Positions 46,331 through 56,069 are shown, counted from the first letter of the stretch. The stretch: 64,000 bases of DNA from Streptomyces sp. NBC_00663 (GCF_036226885.1 NZ_CP109027.1:4464001-4528000), one strand, 5' to 3'. Translations and numbers: made by a program. The notes: generated by a model not told the origin, from the letters alone.

Positions 46331-46364
46331 CGTAGGGGAGGGAACCCTGACCCCCTCCCCTACG
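46331..46364. terminator. Bidirectional hairpin, transglutaminase / lipoprotein
   Basis: Perfect 12-base arms (46331-46342 and 46353-46364, cgtaggggaggg and its complement) enclose a 10-base loop. The right arm includes the stop codon of the convergent lipoprotein gene. Confidence 0.75.
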
Positions 46365-47757
46365 CCGGCGCGAACGCGAAGAACCCGTCCTCCGTGGTGA
46401 GATACCCGTACCCGCTCGCCGCGTCCACCGCCGGAATGCTCCCCTCCGGCAGGTCCTTCGCCAGCACCTTCCGGGTCTGGGTGTCCACGGCGAGCGTCTT
46501 GTGCGTGCTGACCCCGTCGAACGTCTCGCCGTACAGCACCTCGCCGTTGCCGGAGAAGCGGACCGGGTCCAGCGCGGTCTCGCCGTCCTCCTGGGCCCAC
46601 AGCCGGGTGCCGTCGGCGGTCTTCCACACGCTCGTGCCCTCGAAGCCGGTCTCGAACTCGCCCTTGTCCTCGGCGGCCAGCTCGCCGTCGGCGGACCAGA
46701 CGACGTACTCGGGGCCCTCGTAGGAGGCGGTGAGGGCGCCGCTCGCCAGGTCGTACCAGGCGTAGACCTGAGTGGTGGGGCTCAGGCCGACGCTCTTCTT
46801 CCAGGCGACGAGGGCCTTGCCGTCGCTGACCCGGACGACCCGGATCGTACGGTCCTCCGGCTGCCCCTCGTCGTCCAGGACGACGCCCTTGGGGACCTCC
46901 GCGTCCGCCGACGACCAGGCCTGCTTGCCGGTGGCGAGGTCGTTGAGGGTGACGTCGGAGGGGTCGTAGTCGTACTTGCCCGCGGCCTCGAAGCCCGGGT
47001 AGTAGCCGTCCGTGATCACCGGGGCGTAGGTCTGGTCGCCGCTCGCGACGCCCGTCTCCGGGTCGAAGGCGCACTCGGCGTCGTCGTCGCCGTTGCACGG
47101 GATCGTGCGGACGGCACCGGCGCCGATCGGGGCCAGACGGACGCCGCCGTCGTCGGCCGACACCACGTAACCGCCGACCACATGCCCGAAGGCGTAGCCG
47201 GACGTCTCGCCCAGCTTCTTGCCGGCGGTGGAGTAGAACGTCGCCGAGGTGGTCGTCTCCTCCTGGGTCAGACCGTCGGACTCCTTCGTCGCGGAGGTGC
47301 CGACGGCGACCGCCGGGGCGCCGTCCTTCCAGGTGACGCCCTCGACCGACTCGGCGGTCACGGGGAGCGTCCTGCGCACCGCGCCCGTCCTGGCGTCGCG
47401 GAACTCCAGGGTCAGCTTCTCCGGCTCGTCGGAGGCGTACAGGACGGTGTTGACGTCGGCGGGCTCGCCGTCCACCGAGGCGTCGGTGAGATAGGCCCCG
47501 CTCGCGTCCCGGGCGAACAGCAGGACCCCGCCGAGGTCGAGGACGCCGGGCGCGGTGCCGCCGGTGTCGAGGCTCCAGGCGGCCTGAGCGCCGTACCCGG
47601 GGAGCGCCGCTCCCTTGTACGCCGGCCCCTTCGCGGCGGGCTTCGCGGCTGCGGTGGCGGTGCCGCCGGTTGCCTTCGGGTCGTCGTCACCGCCGCCGCA
47701 GCCGGTCAGCAGTGCCATGGACACAGCCGTGGTCAGCAGGTACTTCCGCGCCACCAT
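46360..47757 (-). CDS. Lipoprotein with beta-propeller-like (PQQ-type) repeats
   Basis: A 465-residue protein from MVARKYLLTTAVSMALLTGC with GGGGGA upstream; ATG 47793 would place the signal badly. Lipobox LTGC puts the lipidated Cys at 20. After a Gly/Ala/Pro-rich linker the body repeats short Trp-Asp-type strands (YDLASGALTASY, DAASGYGYLTTEDG, LNDLATGKQAWSS), as in PQQ-like propellers. There are no PQQ-binding residues that I can identify. Extracytoplasmic, function unknown. Confidence 0.82.
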   Translation of the reverse strand: MVARKYLLTTAVSMALLTGCGGGDDDPKATGGTATAAAKPAAKGPAYKGAALPGYGAQAAWSLDTGGTAPGVLDLGGVLLFARDASGAYLTDASVDGEPADVNTVLYASDEPEKLTLEFRDARTGAVRRTLPVTAESVEGVTWKDGAPAVAVGTSATKESDGLTQEETTTSATFYSTAGKKLGETSGYAFGHVVGGYVVSADDGGVRLAPIGAGAVRTIPCNGDDDAECAFDPETGVASGDQTYAPVITDGYYPGFEAAGKYDYDPSDVTLNDLATGKQAWSSADAEVPKGVVLDDEGQPEDRTIRVVRVSDGKALVAWKKSVGLSPTTQVYAWYDLASGALTASYEGPEYVVWSADGELAAEDKGEFETGFEGTSVWKTADGTRLWAQEDGETALDPVRFSGNGEVLYGETFDGVSTHKTLAVDTQTRKVLAKDLPEGSIPAVDAASGYGYLTTEDGFFAFAPA

Positions 47758-47917
47758 GTACGTCCCCCGTGTGATTCCCTGTGATCGAGACATGACAGCG
47801 GGCGATCCTAGACCAGTTCTTGATCTTGCGTTTACCGGGACCGGACTCCGAGCGGGTCACTGGCCAAATGGCCCCGGAACGTTCACTTCTCCCGGTCGGC
47901 GGCGCACAATCGCCCCT

Positions 47918-48466
47918 ATGCCGACAGCGCGCCCGACCAGGCTCATCGCACTGTCCCTGACCGCCCTGCTCCTCACCGCCGGCTGCGGTGGCGACGGCGA
48001 CGATCCCGGTACCGGCGCGGCCCGGAAGCCCCACAAGGACGGCCATCTCACCTTCACCCTGCTGTCCCTGCGCTGCGGGGTGACAGGGGTGACGGGGTCC
48101 CACGCGGACGCCCCGCCGGAGGGACAGTTCTGCGCCGCACGGCTACGGGTGGAGAACAACGACCCGAACTACCACACCTACGAGTCGGCCCGGCAGCGCA
48201 TCGCGGGCGTCACCGGGGACCGGGCCAGGCCCGACTCCTTCGCGATGGCGGTGCGCCGCCAGTCGGAGACGGTACGGCTGGGCGGCCACACCCTCATGGA
48301 GGTCGAACTCTGGTACGACGTCCCGAAGGGTGCGAAGGTCACCGGTCTGAAGGTGTCCGGCGACAACGACCCGACCAGCTTCACCAGCACCAAGCCCGTC
48401 GGGCGGGCGCCGGACGGGGTGTTCCTCCCCATGACGCCCGCCGGGCCGACCGTCAGTTCAACTTGA
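47918..48466 (+). CDS. Small lipoprotein, DUF4352-like
   Basis: A 182-residue protein. Signal peptide ends in the lipobox LTAGC (Cys23). The mature part (HLTFTLLSLRCGVTGVTGSH…GQFCAARLRVENNDPNYHTYESARQRI…VELWYDVPKGAKVTGLKVSGD) follows the immunoglobulin-like DUF4352 pattern, including the paired Cys. Divergent from the PQQ-like lipoprotein by 160 bases and convergent with the sugar-binding protein, whose 3' end it overlaps by 14 bases. Confidence 0.83.
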   Translation: MPTARPTRLIALSLTALLLTAGCGGDGDDPGTGAARKPHKDGHLTFTLLSLRCGVTGVTGSHADAPPEGQFCAARLRVENNDPNYHTYESARQRIAGVTGDRARPDSFAMAVRRQSETVRLGGHTLMEVELWYDVPKGAKVTGLKVSGDNDPTSFTSTKPVGRAPDGVFLPMTPAGPTVSST

Positions 48467-49571
48467 TCGCGGCGCAGGCCGAGGCGATCTTGGCGGTGCA
48501 GATCTGCTTGACGGTGTAGATGCCGTCGGCGACGACCGTGCGCTTGATGTTGGACTGCGTCAGCGCGGACACCGACACCAGCTGGGCCGGGATCTCCTTG
48601 TCGGTGGGGCTGTCGACGCGGTCCTGGGTGAGGGAGTCGAACAGGATGCCCTTGCCCTGGACCTTCGCCACGGCCATCTCGGCGGCGGCCTCGGCCTCCA
48701 GCGGGTAGGACTTGTAGACGCTCATGTACTGCTCGCCGGTGACGATGCGCTGCACGGCGTCCAGTTCGGCGTCCTGGCCGGTGATGGGCGGCAGGTCGGT
48801 CATGCCCGCCTCCTCCATCGCCTCGATGGCGGCGCCGGCCATGGCGTCGTTGGCGGAGTACACGGCGGCGATGTTGTCCTTGCCGATCGCGGAGATCGCG
48901 GCGGCCATGTCCTTCTTCGCGGTGGCCGGCTTCCAGCCGTCGACGTCGTACTTCTCGGAGATCGTCACCTTGCCGTTGAGCTCGGAGAGCGCGCCCGCCT
49001 TGAACTGCCCGGCGTTCGGGTCGGAGGGCGAGCCGTTGAGCATCACGATCTTGTCGGAGGTGTCGAGGCCCGAGCCCAACGACTCGATGAGCGTGCGGCC
49101 CTGCACCTCGCCGACGAGTTCGTTGTCGAAGGAGACGTACGCGTCGATGGGGCCCTCGGCGAGCCGGTCGTAGGCGATGACCGGGATACCGGCGGCCTTG
49201 GCCTTCTTCACCATCGGGGCGATGGCGTGCGAGTCCACGGCGTCCAGCAGGATGACGTCGACCTTGTCGTCGATCATCTTCTGCATCTGGGTCGCCTGCT
49301 TCTTGGCGTCCGCCTCGCCGTTGGCGTAGACGGTCTGGCCCAACTTCTTCGTGAGCTCAGAGACCTTCTTCTGAATGATCGGGTAGTCGAAGTTCTCGTA
49401 GCGCGTGTTGGTCGTCTCCGGCATCAGCACGCCGACGGTGACGTCGTTGCCCTTGGTCGGACTCGCGTCCGCACTGTCCCCCGACACTCCCAGGGCCCCG
49501 CAGGCGGTCAGCGACAGGGCCATCGAGGACGCGGCCATGCAAAGGGCGATACGACGCATTGCGGTGCTCAC
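48453..49571 (-). CDS. Sugar ABC transporter substrate-binding lipoprotein, orphan
   Basis: A 372-residue protein. GTG 49571 has GGAAGG at eight bases; ATG 49559 is the alternative. Lipobox LTAC gives lipid Cys24. The mature protein is a type I periplasmic-binding fold (VGVLMPETTNTRYENFDYPIIQKKV, DVILLDAVDSHAIAPMVKKAKAAGIPVIAYDR, AAVYSANDAMAGAAIEAMEEAG, PITGQDAELDAVQRIVTGEQYMSVYK) closest in pattern to xylose/arabinose-type binding proteins. No permease or ATPase is nearby, so it may be a receptor for a transporter elsewhere or a sensor. Confidence 0.9.
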   Translation of the reverse strand: MSTAMRRIALCMAASSMALSLTACGALGVSGDSADASPTKGNDVTVGVLMPETTNTRYENFDYPIIQKKVSELTKKLGQTVYANGEADAKKQATQMQKMIDDKVDVILLDAVDSHAIAPMVKKAKAAGIPVIAYDRLAEGPIDAYVSFDNELVGEVQGRTLIESLGSGLDTSDKIVMLNGSPSDPNAGQFKAGALSELNGKVTISEKYDVDGWKPATAKKDMAAAISAIGKDNIAAVYSANDAMAGAAIEAMEEAGMTDLPPITGQDAELDAVQRIVTGEQYMSVYKSYPLEAEAAAEMAVAKVQGKGILFDSLTQDRVDSPTDKEIPAQLVSVSALTQSNIKRTVVADGIYTVKQICTAKIASACAAIKLN

Positions 49572-49855
49572 TTCTGGTGCCTTCCGGACGCGGGCGCAGC
49601 ATTGCGACCCAGATGACTGAAAAGCCAACGCGGCGACGCCCCCCAGCGTCAAGCAGAACCACTTAACGAGTGCGCAACGCCACTCTCCGTCTGTCTTGTG
49701 AAGACATCACGCAACCGCCTCCAAACGCCCTTTACGGACCCTCCATTCAAGCGGAGCCCCGGGGGAGGCGAAGATCCGTACAACCAACTCCATTCCTCGC
49801 GAGTCGTGATCAAGACAGCTGCTGTCGGCCGTTCCCCATCCGTTCAGAGGATCGA

Positions 49856-51802
49856 ATGAACCCAGCCAGACGTACGACGATCACGTCCGTCGCCGTGCTC
49901 GCCGTCACCGGTGGTCTGCTCACCACGACCACGGCCCCCGCGTCCGCCGCCACGACCTGTGCGTCCCCGGTCTTCAAGCGCCAGTTCTTCGCGAACACCG
50001 CCTTCTCCGGCACCCCGAGGAAGACCGACTGCGACACCACCGTCGAGCAGAGCTGGGCCGGCGCCCCCGCCTCCGGTCTGCCGTCCGACAACTTCGGTGT
50101 GCGGTGGTCCGTGACAAGGGACTTCGGCTCCGGCGGCCCGTTCGCCCTCGCCGCCTCCGGGCTCGACGGGATACGGGTCTACGTCGACGGCACCCGCAAG
50201 GTCGACCTGTGGAAGAACACGTCCACGACCGTCTCCAAGACCGTCAACGTCACCGTCCCCTCCGGCAAGCACACCCTCCGCGTCGACTACGTCAACTGGA
50301 CCGGCGCCGCCAAGGTGAAGTTCGCGTACACGCCCCGTACGTCCGCCACGGTCGACAAGGTCAAGCCCCTTGTCCCGACGGGCACTTCGCTCACGTACGA
50401 CTCCGCGACCGGCAAGGCCAAGCTTGCCTGGGCGAAGAACAAGGAGATGGACCTCGCCGGGTACAAGGTCTACCGGCGGCTCAAGGGCACGTCCTTCGGC
50501 AGTAGCCCGCTCGCGACGACCACCGCCACCTCGTACAGCGACACCCCGCCGGCGACCGGCGCGACGTACTACTACGAGGTCCGCGCGTACGACAGGGCGG
50601 GCAACGTCTCCGCCGGCACCGCCGATCAGCCGGTCGGCACCCCCGACCGCACCGCCCCCGACGCGCCCACCGGGCTGTACGCGAAGGTGGGTCCGGGAGC
50701 GGTGACGCTGGCCTGGGACACCAACGGTGTCACGGACACGTACCGCGTGTACCGGGCGACCGCGCCAGGGGGGCCGTTCACGCGGATCGCCGACGGGCTC
50801 GACAGCGCCTGGTACCGGGACACCGGGGCCGATCTGACCGGGCGGCTGTACTACCGCGTCACCGCGGTGGACCCGGTCGCCAACGAGTCCGCGCCGTCCG
50901 CCGTGGCCGACACCGGCGAGCCTGACACCGCCCCGCCCGCCCAGGTCACCGATGTGACGGTGGAGGGCACCACGGCGGGCAACGCGGTGCGCTGGCAGGC
51001 CTCGTCCGACGACCGCCACGTCAACCACTACGAGGTGTGGGCCGCGCCCGACGGCGCGTGGGACCCCGACGGACCGGAGACCGTCTTCGGCCTCTCGTTC
51101 AACGACCTGCGCGCGGAGGCCGGAGTCCCGCTCACCTACCGCGTCCAGGCCGTCGACGACTACGGCAACCTCGCCCCCGTCTCCGCCCCGGTCACCGCGA
51201 CCCGCCCGGCCCCGGGCGCCGTGGCGGCCCCGACCGGCGTCCAGGGCACGCCCCTCGACAGCGCCACCGAGCTCACCTGGGCCTCCGTCACCGACGCCAA
51301 GGGCTACCGGGTCTACCGGCGCACCGACCGGAACGCCGCCTGGACCCGGCTCGGGGACCGCCCCACCACCGCGCCGCGTTACTCCGACACCGAGGCGCTG
51401 GCCGTCGCCGACGACTACTACGTCGTCGCCCTCGACGCCGAGGGCCGTGAGTCCGCGCCGTCCGAGTCCGTCCAGGTGTGGCGGGAGACCCCGGCCACGC
51501 CGACGGCTCCCGTCGCGCCGACGATCACGCTGTCCGCCCCGTACAAGGAGTGCACGGCCAACGACTGCGCGCCGCACGGCGGCACCGGTGTTCCGCTCAC
51601 GGTGACGCTGCACCACGACCGGCTGCTGTCCGGGTACACGTACCGCTTCTACGGCACCTCCGACACCGGGTACATGACCATCGAGGATTCGACGGTCACC
51701 TGGACTCCGCCCGCGCCGGGCTTCTATGTCTTCGAGGTGCGCGCGATCGACTACTACGGCCGCAGCGGCTCGTTCGCCAAGGTCACCTTCATGGTCGGAT
51801 GA
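49856..51802 (+). CDS. Secreted fibronectin type III repeat protein with PA14-like domain
   Basis: A 648-residue exported protein. The signal peptide ends near APASA (about 33) without a lipobox. Residues about 40-155 look like a PA14 carbohydrate-binding domain (FKRQFFANTAFSGTPR…DNFGVRWS…HTLRVDYVNWTGAAKVKF). Four fibronectin III domains follow, each with the WxxxxDxxGYxVYR and YYYxVxAxDxxGNxS type strands (about 165-260, 262-355, 357-450, 452-550), and a final beta domain. Ribosome site AGAGGA precedes ATG 49856. Probably binds extracellular polysaccharide; there is no catalytic domain. Confidence 0.87.
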   Translation: MNPARRTTITSVAVLAVTGGLLTTTTAPASAATTCASPVFKRQFFANTAFSGTPRKTDCDTTVEQSWAGAPASGLPSDNFGVRWSVTRDFGSGGPFALAASGLDGIRVYVDGTRKVDLWKNTSTTVSKTVNVTVPSGKHTLRVDYVNWTGAAKVKFAYTPRTSATVDKVKPLVPTGTSLTYDSATGKAKLAWAKNKEMDLAGYKVYRRLKGTSFGSSPLATTTATSYSDTPPATGATYYYEVRAYDRAGNVSAGTADQPVGTPDRTAPDAPTGLYAKVGPGAVTLAWDTNGVTDTYRVYRATAPGGPFTRIADGLDSAWYRDTGADLTGRLYYRVTAVDPVANESAPSAVADTGEPDTAPPAQVTDVTVEGTTAGNAVRWQASSDDRHVNHYEVWAAPDGAWDPDGPETVFGLSFNDLRAEAGVPLTYRVQAVDDYGNLAPVSAPVTATRPAPGAVAAPTGVQGTPLDSATELTWASVTDAKGYRVYRRTDRNAAWTRLGDRPTTAPRYSDTEALAVADDYYVVALDAEGRESAPSESVQVWRETPATPTAPVAPTITLSAPYKECTANDCAPHGGTGVPLTVTLHHDRLLSGYTYRFYGTSDTGYMTIEDSTVTWTPPAPGFYVFEVRAIDYYGRSGSFAKVTFMVG

Positions 51803-51833
51803 GGCGCGTGCCCGGCCTCCAGCAACCGCTGAG

Positions 51834-51882
51834 TCCATGAGAAGGGGCCCGGAGGGTGAACCTCCGGGCCCCTTCTCATGGA
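51834..51882. terminator. Perfect 22-base-pair hairpin
   Basis: Arms 51834-51855 and 51861-51882 are fully complementary over 22 bases with a GTGAA loop and no T tract. It stands between the convergent fibronectin III gene and hspR, six bases from the hspR stop. Confidence 0.85.
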
Positions 51883-51887
51883 TGTGT

Positions 51888-52340
51888 TCAGTCCTTGGCC
51901 TTCTTCGGCCGCCACACCACCAGCGCGCTGGTCTGCTGCACTTCCTGGTACGGCACCAGGTCGCGTCGGTACGACGCGTGCACCGCCGCCTCCCGCTGGC
52001 GCATCGTGGCGGCGGCGCCCTCCAGGGCCGCCTCCATCTCCGCGACGCGGGACTGGAGGGCCGCGACCTGGTTCTCCAGTTCGATGATGCGCTTGATGCC
52101 GGCCAGGTTGATGCCCTCGTCCTGCGACAACTGCTGGACGGTACGCAGCAGTTCGATGTCACGGGCCGAGTAGCGGCGGCCCCGGCCGGCGGTGCGGTCC
52201 GGGGAGACCAGGCCGAGGCGGTCGTACTGGCGAAGGGTCTGCGGGTGCAGGCCGGAGAGCTGGGCCGCCACCGAGATGACGTAGACCGGGGTCTCCTCGG
52301 TCAGTTCGTACGGATTGCGTCGACGGCCGGTCCCATCCAT
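51888..52340 (-). CDS. hspR: HspR, heat-shock repressor (MerR family)
   Basis: A 150-residue repressor from MDGTGRRRNPYELTEETPVYV; the frame to 52430 runs into dnaJ. It has a MerR helix-turn-helix (YVISVAAQLSGLHPQTLRQYDRLGLVSPDRTAGRGRRYSARDIELLRTVQQLSQ), a coiled coil (about 85-125) and a C-terminal hydrophobic end (SALVVWRPKK). In Streptomyces HspR binds HAIR boxes with DnaK as co-repressor. It is the fourth gene of the dnaK operon, giving autoregulation. HAIR boxes are found upstream of dnaK and clpB. Confidence 0.95.
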   Translation of the reverse strand: MDGTGRRRNPYELTEETPVYVISVAAQLSGLHPQTLRQYDRLGLVSPDRTAGRGRRYSARDIELLRTVQQLSQDEGINLAGIKRIIELENQVAALQSRVAEMEAALEGAAATMRQREAAVHASYRRDLVPYQEVQQTSALVVWRPKKAKD

Positions 52341-52347
52341 GGCTCTC

Positions 52348-53532
52348 TCATGCTCCCTTCGCGGCCTGGAACAGCTCCGCCCGCGGATCCTCGTCCGCGG
52401 TCGCCTCGCGATACGCCTCCAGCGCTTCACGAGCCTTCCCCGTCACGTCCTTGGGGACACTCACCTCGACGGTGACCAGGAGATCGCCGCGGGTGCCGTC
52501 CTTGCGGACCGCGCCCTTGCCGCGGGCGCGCATGGTGCGGCCGTTGGGCGTGCCGGGCGGCAGCTTCAGCGTGACGGGCGGGCCGCCCAGGGTGGGAACC
52601 CGGACCTCGCCGCCGAGGGCCGCCTCCGCGAACGTCACCGGGACGGTGACCGTGAGGTTGTCCTCCTTGCGGCCGAAGACCGGGTGCGCGTCCACGTGGA
52701 CGGTGACGTACAGGTCGCCCGCGGGGCCGCCTCGTTCACCCGGCGCTCCCTTGCCGCGCAGGCGGATGCGCTGGCTGTCCGTCACCCCGGCGGGGATGCG
52801 GACCTGCATGGTGCGCGAGGACTTGGCGCGACCGCTGCCCTTGCAGTCCATGCAGGGGTGCTCGGCGATGAGACCGCGGCCCTTGCAGTCGGGGCAGGGG
52901 TCGGTGAGCGAGAAGCCGCCGCCCGAACCCCGCGCCACCTGGCCGGTGCCGACGCAGGTCGGGCACACGCGCGGTGTGCCGTTCTTGTCGCCGGTGCCCG
53001 AACACGCCTTGCAGGGGGACTGCGAGGACATCCGCAGCGGGACCGTGGCCCCCTCGATGGCCTCGGTGAAGCTCAGCGTGACCTCGGTGTCGATGTCCTG
53101 TCCGCGCCGCGGCTGCACCCGGGTGGTGCCCCCGGTGCCGCCGCGGTTGAACAGGCCGCCGAACACGTCGCCGATCCCGCCGCCGAAGCCGCCGGAACCC
53201 TGGCCGCCGCCCTGGGCGCCGCCTCCGAAGAGGTCGCCCAGGTCGAAGTTGAAGGAGCCGCCGCCCGCGCCCGGCCCCGGGCGGAAGCCGCCGTTGCCGA
53301 AGAGGGCGCGGGCCTCGTCGTACTCCTTGCGCTTCTTGGGGTCACCGAGGATGTCGTTCGCCTCGGAGATCTCCTTGAAGCGCTCCTCCGCCTTGACGTT
53401 GCCCTTGTTGGCGTCCGGGTGGAACTCGCGGGCGAGCTTCCGGTACGCCTTCTTGATCTCGGCCTCGGTGGCGTCCTTGGGGACGCCGAGGACCTTGTAG
53501 TAGTCCTTCTCGATGAAGTCCTTGGTGCTCAT
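52348..53532 (-). CDS. dnaJ: DnaJ co-chaperone
   Basis: A 394-residue Hsp40 of the full type. J domain (5-75) has YYKVLGVPKDATEAEIKKAYRKLAREFHPDANKG with the HPD triad. Then come a Gly/Phe-rich region, the zinc-binding domain with four CxxCxGxG units (CKACSGTG, CPTCVGTG, CPDCKGRG, CMDCKGSG) and the C-terminal client domain. It stimulates DnaK ATPase. Seven bases separate it from hspR and 36 from grpE. Confidence 0.97.
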   Translation of the reverse strand: MSTKDFIEKDYYKVLGVPKDATEAEIKKAYRKLAREFHPDANKGNVKAEERFKEISEANDILGDPKKRKEYDEARALFGNGGFRPGPGAGGGSFNFDLGDLFGGGAQGGGQGSGGFGGGIGDVFGGLFNRGGTGGTTRVQPRRGQDIDTEVTLSFTEAIEGATVPLRMSSQSPCKACSGTGDKNGTPRVCPTCVGTGQVARGSGGGFSLTDPCPDCKGRGLIAEHPCMDCKGSGRAKSSRTMQVRIPAGVTDSQRIRLRGKGAPGERGGPAGDLYVTVHVDAHPVFGRKEDNLTVTVPVTFAEAALGGEVRVPTLGGPPVTLKLPPGTPNGRTMRARGKGAVRKDGTRGDLLVTVEVSVPKDVTGKAREALEAYREATADEDPRAELFQAAKGA

Positions 53533-53568
53533 CCCCGACGTCCCTCCTTCCGGTCAGAGACCGTGACC

Positions 53569-54228
53569 TCAGCCCTCTTCAGAGCTGGTGTCCTTGTCCT
53601 CGGCGGCCTCGGAGGAGCCCTCCTCGGCCTTGACGGTCTGCGCGCCCGGCTGCGGTTCGGCGACGGCCACCCGCGCGGGGCGGATGGTGCGCTCGCCGAT
53701 GCGATACCCCGGCTGGAGGATCGCCACGCAGGTCGTCTCGGTGACGTCCGGCGCGTAACTGTGCATCAGGGCCTCGTGGATCGTCGGGTCGAAGGGCTCG
53801 CCCTCCTTGCCGAACTGCTGGAGACCCATCTTCGCCGCGACGGTCTCCAGCGACTCACCGACGGACTTGAATCCGCCGACGAACTCGCCGTGGTCCCGGG
53901 CGCGGCCGATGTCGTCGAGCACGGGCAGGAGTTCGGTCAGGAGGTTCGCGATGGCGATCTCCTTGACCGTGATCCGGTCCCGCTCCACGCGGCGGCGGTA
54001 GTTCTGGAACTCGGCCTGGAGCCGCTGGAGGTCCGCGGTGCGCTCTTCGAGCGCCTTGCGGGACTGGTCCAGCTGGGCGGTCAGACCGGCGATCTGTGCG
54101 GTTGCGTCCCCGGCCGGGGCCGCCCCCTCGCCGTTCGACGAGGGTGCGGCCTTCGACTCGGCGTCGTCGGGGGTGGCGCCGGAGGGGACGTCGGGCTTCT
54201 CCTCGAAGCCCGGGGTCTCCTCCGTCAC
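53569..54228 (-). CDS. grpE: GrpE nucleotide exchange factor
   Basis: A 219-residue protein. A disordered N-terminus (residues 1-60), a long helix (about 62-110, AQIAGLTAQLDQSRKALEERTADLQRLQAEFQNYRRR), and the beta-wing domain ending HEALMHSYAPDV…ILQPGYRIGERTIRPARVAVAEP. GTG 54228 overlaps the dnaK stop (GTGA). The C-terminal tail is acidic (EGSSEAAEDKDTSSEEG). It exchanges ADP on DnaK. Confidence 0.96.
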   Translation of the reverse strand: MTEETPGFEEKPDVPSGATPDDAESKAAPSSNGEGAAPAGDATAQIAGLTAQLDQSRKALEERTADLQRLQAEFQNYRRRVERDRITVKEIAIANLLTELLPVLDDIGRARDHGEFVGGFKSVGESLETVAAKMGLQQFGKEGEPFDPTIHEALMHSYAPDVTETTCVAILQPGYRIGERTIRPARVAVAEPQPGAQTVKAEEGSSEAAEDKDTSSEEG

Positions 54229-56069
54229 GCGGCACCGTCCTTACGGTCCTCGTCGACGATCTCGGCGTCGACGACGTCGTCGTCGGCCTTCGGGGTCTCG
54301 GCACCGGCGTCGGCGCCGCCCGCGGCCTGCGCGGCGCCCGCGTCCGCGTACATGGCCTGGCCGACCTTCTGCGAGACCGCGGCGACCTTCTCGGTGGCGG
54401 TGCGGATCTCGGCGGTGTCCTCGCCCTTGAGCGCGGCCTTCAGCTCCTCGACGGCGGCCTCGACCTCGGTCTTGACCTCGCCGGGGACCTTGTCCTCGTT
54501 GTCCTTGAGGAACTTCTCCGTCTGGTAGACGAGCTGCTCGCCCTGGTTGCGGGTCTCGGCGGCCTCGCGGCGGGCGTGGTCCTCCTCCGCGTACTTCTCG
54601 GCCTCCTGGCGCATCCGGTCGACCTCGTCCTTCGGCAGCGAGGAGCCGCCGGTGACGGTCATCTTCTGCTCCTTGCCCGTGCCGAGGTCCTTCGCGGTCA
54701 CGTGCATGATGCCGTTGGCGTCGATGTCGAAGGCGACCTCGATCTGCGGGACACCGCGCGGGGCCGGCGGCAGACCGGTCAGCTCGAACATCCCGAGCTT
54801 CTTGTTGTACGCCGCGATCTCGCGCTCGCCCTGGTAGACCTGGATCTGCACGGACGGCTGGTTGTCCTCGGCCGTCGTGAAGATCTCGGACCGCTTGGTC
54901 GGGATCGTGGTGTTGCGCTCGATCAGCTTGGTCATGATGCCGCCCTTGGTCTCGATACCGAGGGACAGCGGGGTCACGTCGAGGAGCAGGACGTCCTTGA
55001 CCTCACCCTTGAGGACACCGGCCTGGAGGGCGGCGCCGATGGCGACGACCTCGTCCGGGTTGACGCCCTTGTTGGCCTCGTTGCCACCGGTCAGCTCCTT
55101 GACGAGCTCGGCGACGGCGGGCATACGGGTGGAGCCACCGACGAGGACGACGTGGTCGATCTCGTTGATGGAGATGCCGGCGTCCTTGATGACGTTGTGG
55201 AACGGCGTCTTGCAGCGCTCCAGCAGGTCGGCCGTCAGCTGCTGGAACTGAGCGCGCGTGAGCTTCTCGTCGAGGTGCAGGGGACCCTCGGCGGACGCGG
55301 TGATGTAGGGCAGGTTGATCGAGGTCTCGGTGGACGAGGACAGCTCGATCTTCGCCTTCTCGGCGGCCTCGCGCAGACGCTGGAGCGCCATCTTGTCCTT
55401 GGCGAGGTCCACGCCGTGACCGGACTTGAACTGCTGCACCAGGTAGTCGACGACGCGCTGGTCCCAGTCGTCACCACCGAGGTGGTTGTCACCGTTGGTG
55501 GCCTTCACCTCGACGACGCCGTCGCCGATCTCCAGGAGGGACACGTCGAAGGTGCCGCCACCGAGGTCGAAGACGAGGATCGTCTGGTCGTCCTTGTCGA
55601 GGCCGTACGCGAGCGCGGCCGCGGTGGGCTCGTTGACGATACGGAGGACGTTGAGACCGGCGATCTCACCGGCTTCCTTCGTCGCCTGACGCTCGGAGTC
55701 GTTGAAGTACGCCGGGACGGTGATGACCGCGTCGGTCACCTTCTCGCCCAGGTACGCCTCGGCGTCCCGCTTCAGCTTCTGGAGGATGAACGCCGAGATC
55801 TGCTGCGGGTTGAAGGGCTTCCCGTCCAGCTCGATCTTCCAGTCGGTGCCCATGTGGCGCTTCACCGAACGGATGGTCCGGTCCACGTTGGTCACCGCCT
55901 GGCGCTTGGCGACCTCGCCGACCAGCACTTCGCCGTTCTTCGCGAAGGCGACGACGGACGGCGTGGTCCTGGCACCCTCGGCGTTGGTGATGACGGTGGG
56001 CTCGCCGCCTTCGAGAACGCTGACGACGGAGTTAGTCGTGCCCAGGTCGATGCCGACCGCACGTGCCAT
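54225..56069 (-). CDS. dnaK: DnaK (Hsp70)
   Basis: A 614-residue chaperone from MARAVGIDLGTTNSVVSVLEGG. Seen are IDLGTTNS, the IFDLGGGTFDVSLLEIGDGVVEV segment, VLVGGSTRMPAV, the linker DVLLLDVTPLSLGIET and the lid helices; the tail ends DDDVVDAEIVDEDRKDGAA. Length is the actinobacterial standard. An upstream open frame to 56123 crosses the promoter and is not translated. First gene of the operon, whose promoter is covered by a perfect HAIR box. Confidence 0.98.
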   Translation of the reverse strand: MARAVGIDLGTTNSVVSVLEGGEPTVITNAEGARTTPSVVAFAKNGEVLVGEVAKRQAVTNVDRTIRSVKRHMGTDWKIELDGKPFNPQQISAFILQKLKRDAEAYLGEKVTDAVITVPAYFNDSERQATKEAGEIAGLNVLRIVNEPTAAALAYGLDKDDQTILVFDLGGGTFDVSLLEIGDGVVEVKATNGDNHLGGDDWDQRVVDYLVQQFKSGHGVDLAKDKMALQRLREAAEKAKIELSSSTETSINLPYITASAEGPLHLDEKLTRAQFQQLTADLLERCKTPFHNVIKDAGISINEIDHVVLVGGSTRMPAVAELVKELTGGNEANKGVNPDEVVAIGAALQAGVLKGEVKDVLLLDVTPLSLGIETKGGIMTKLIERNTTIPTKRSEIFTTAEDNQPSVQIQVYQGEREIAAYNKKLGMFELTGLPPAPRGVPQIEVAFDIDANGIMHVTAKDLGTGKEQKMTVTGGSSLPKDEVDRMRQEAEKYAEEDHARREAAETRNQGEQLVYQTEKFLKDNEDKVPGEVKTEVEAAVEELKAALKGEDTAEIRTATEKVAAVSQKVGQAMYADAGAAQAAGGADAGAETPKADDDVVDAEIVDEDRKDGAA

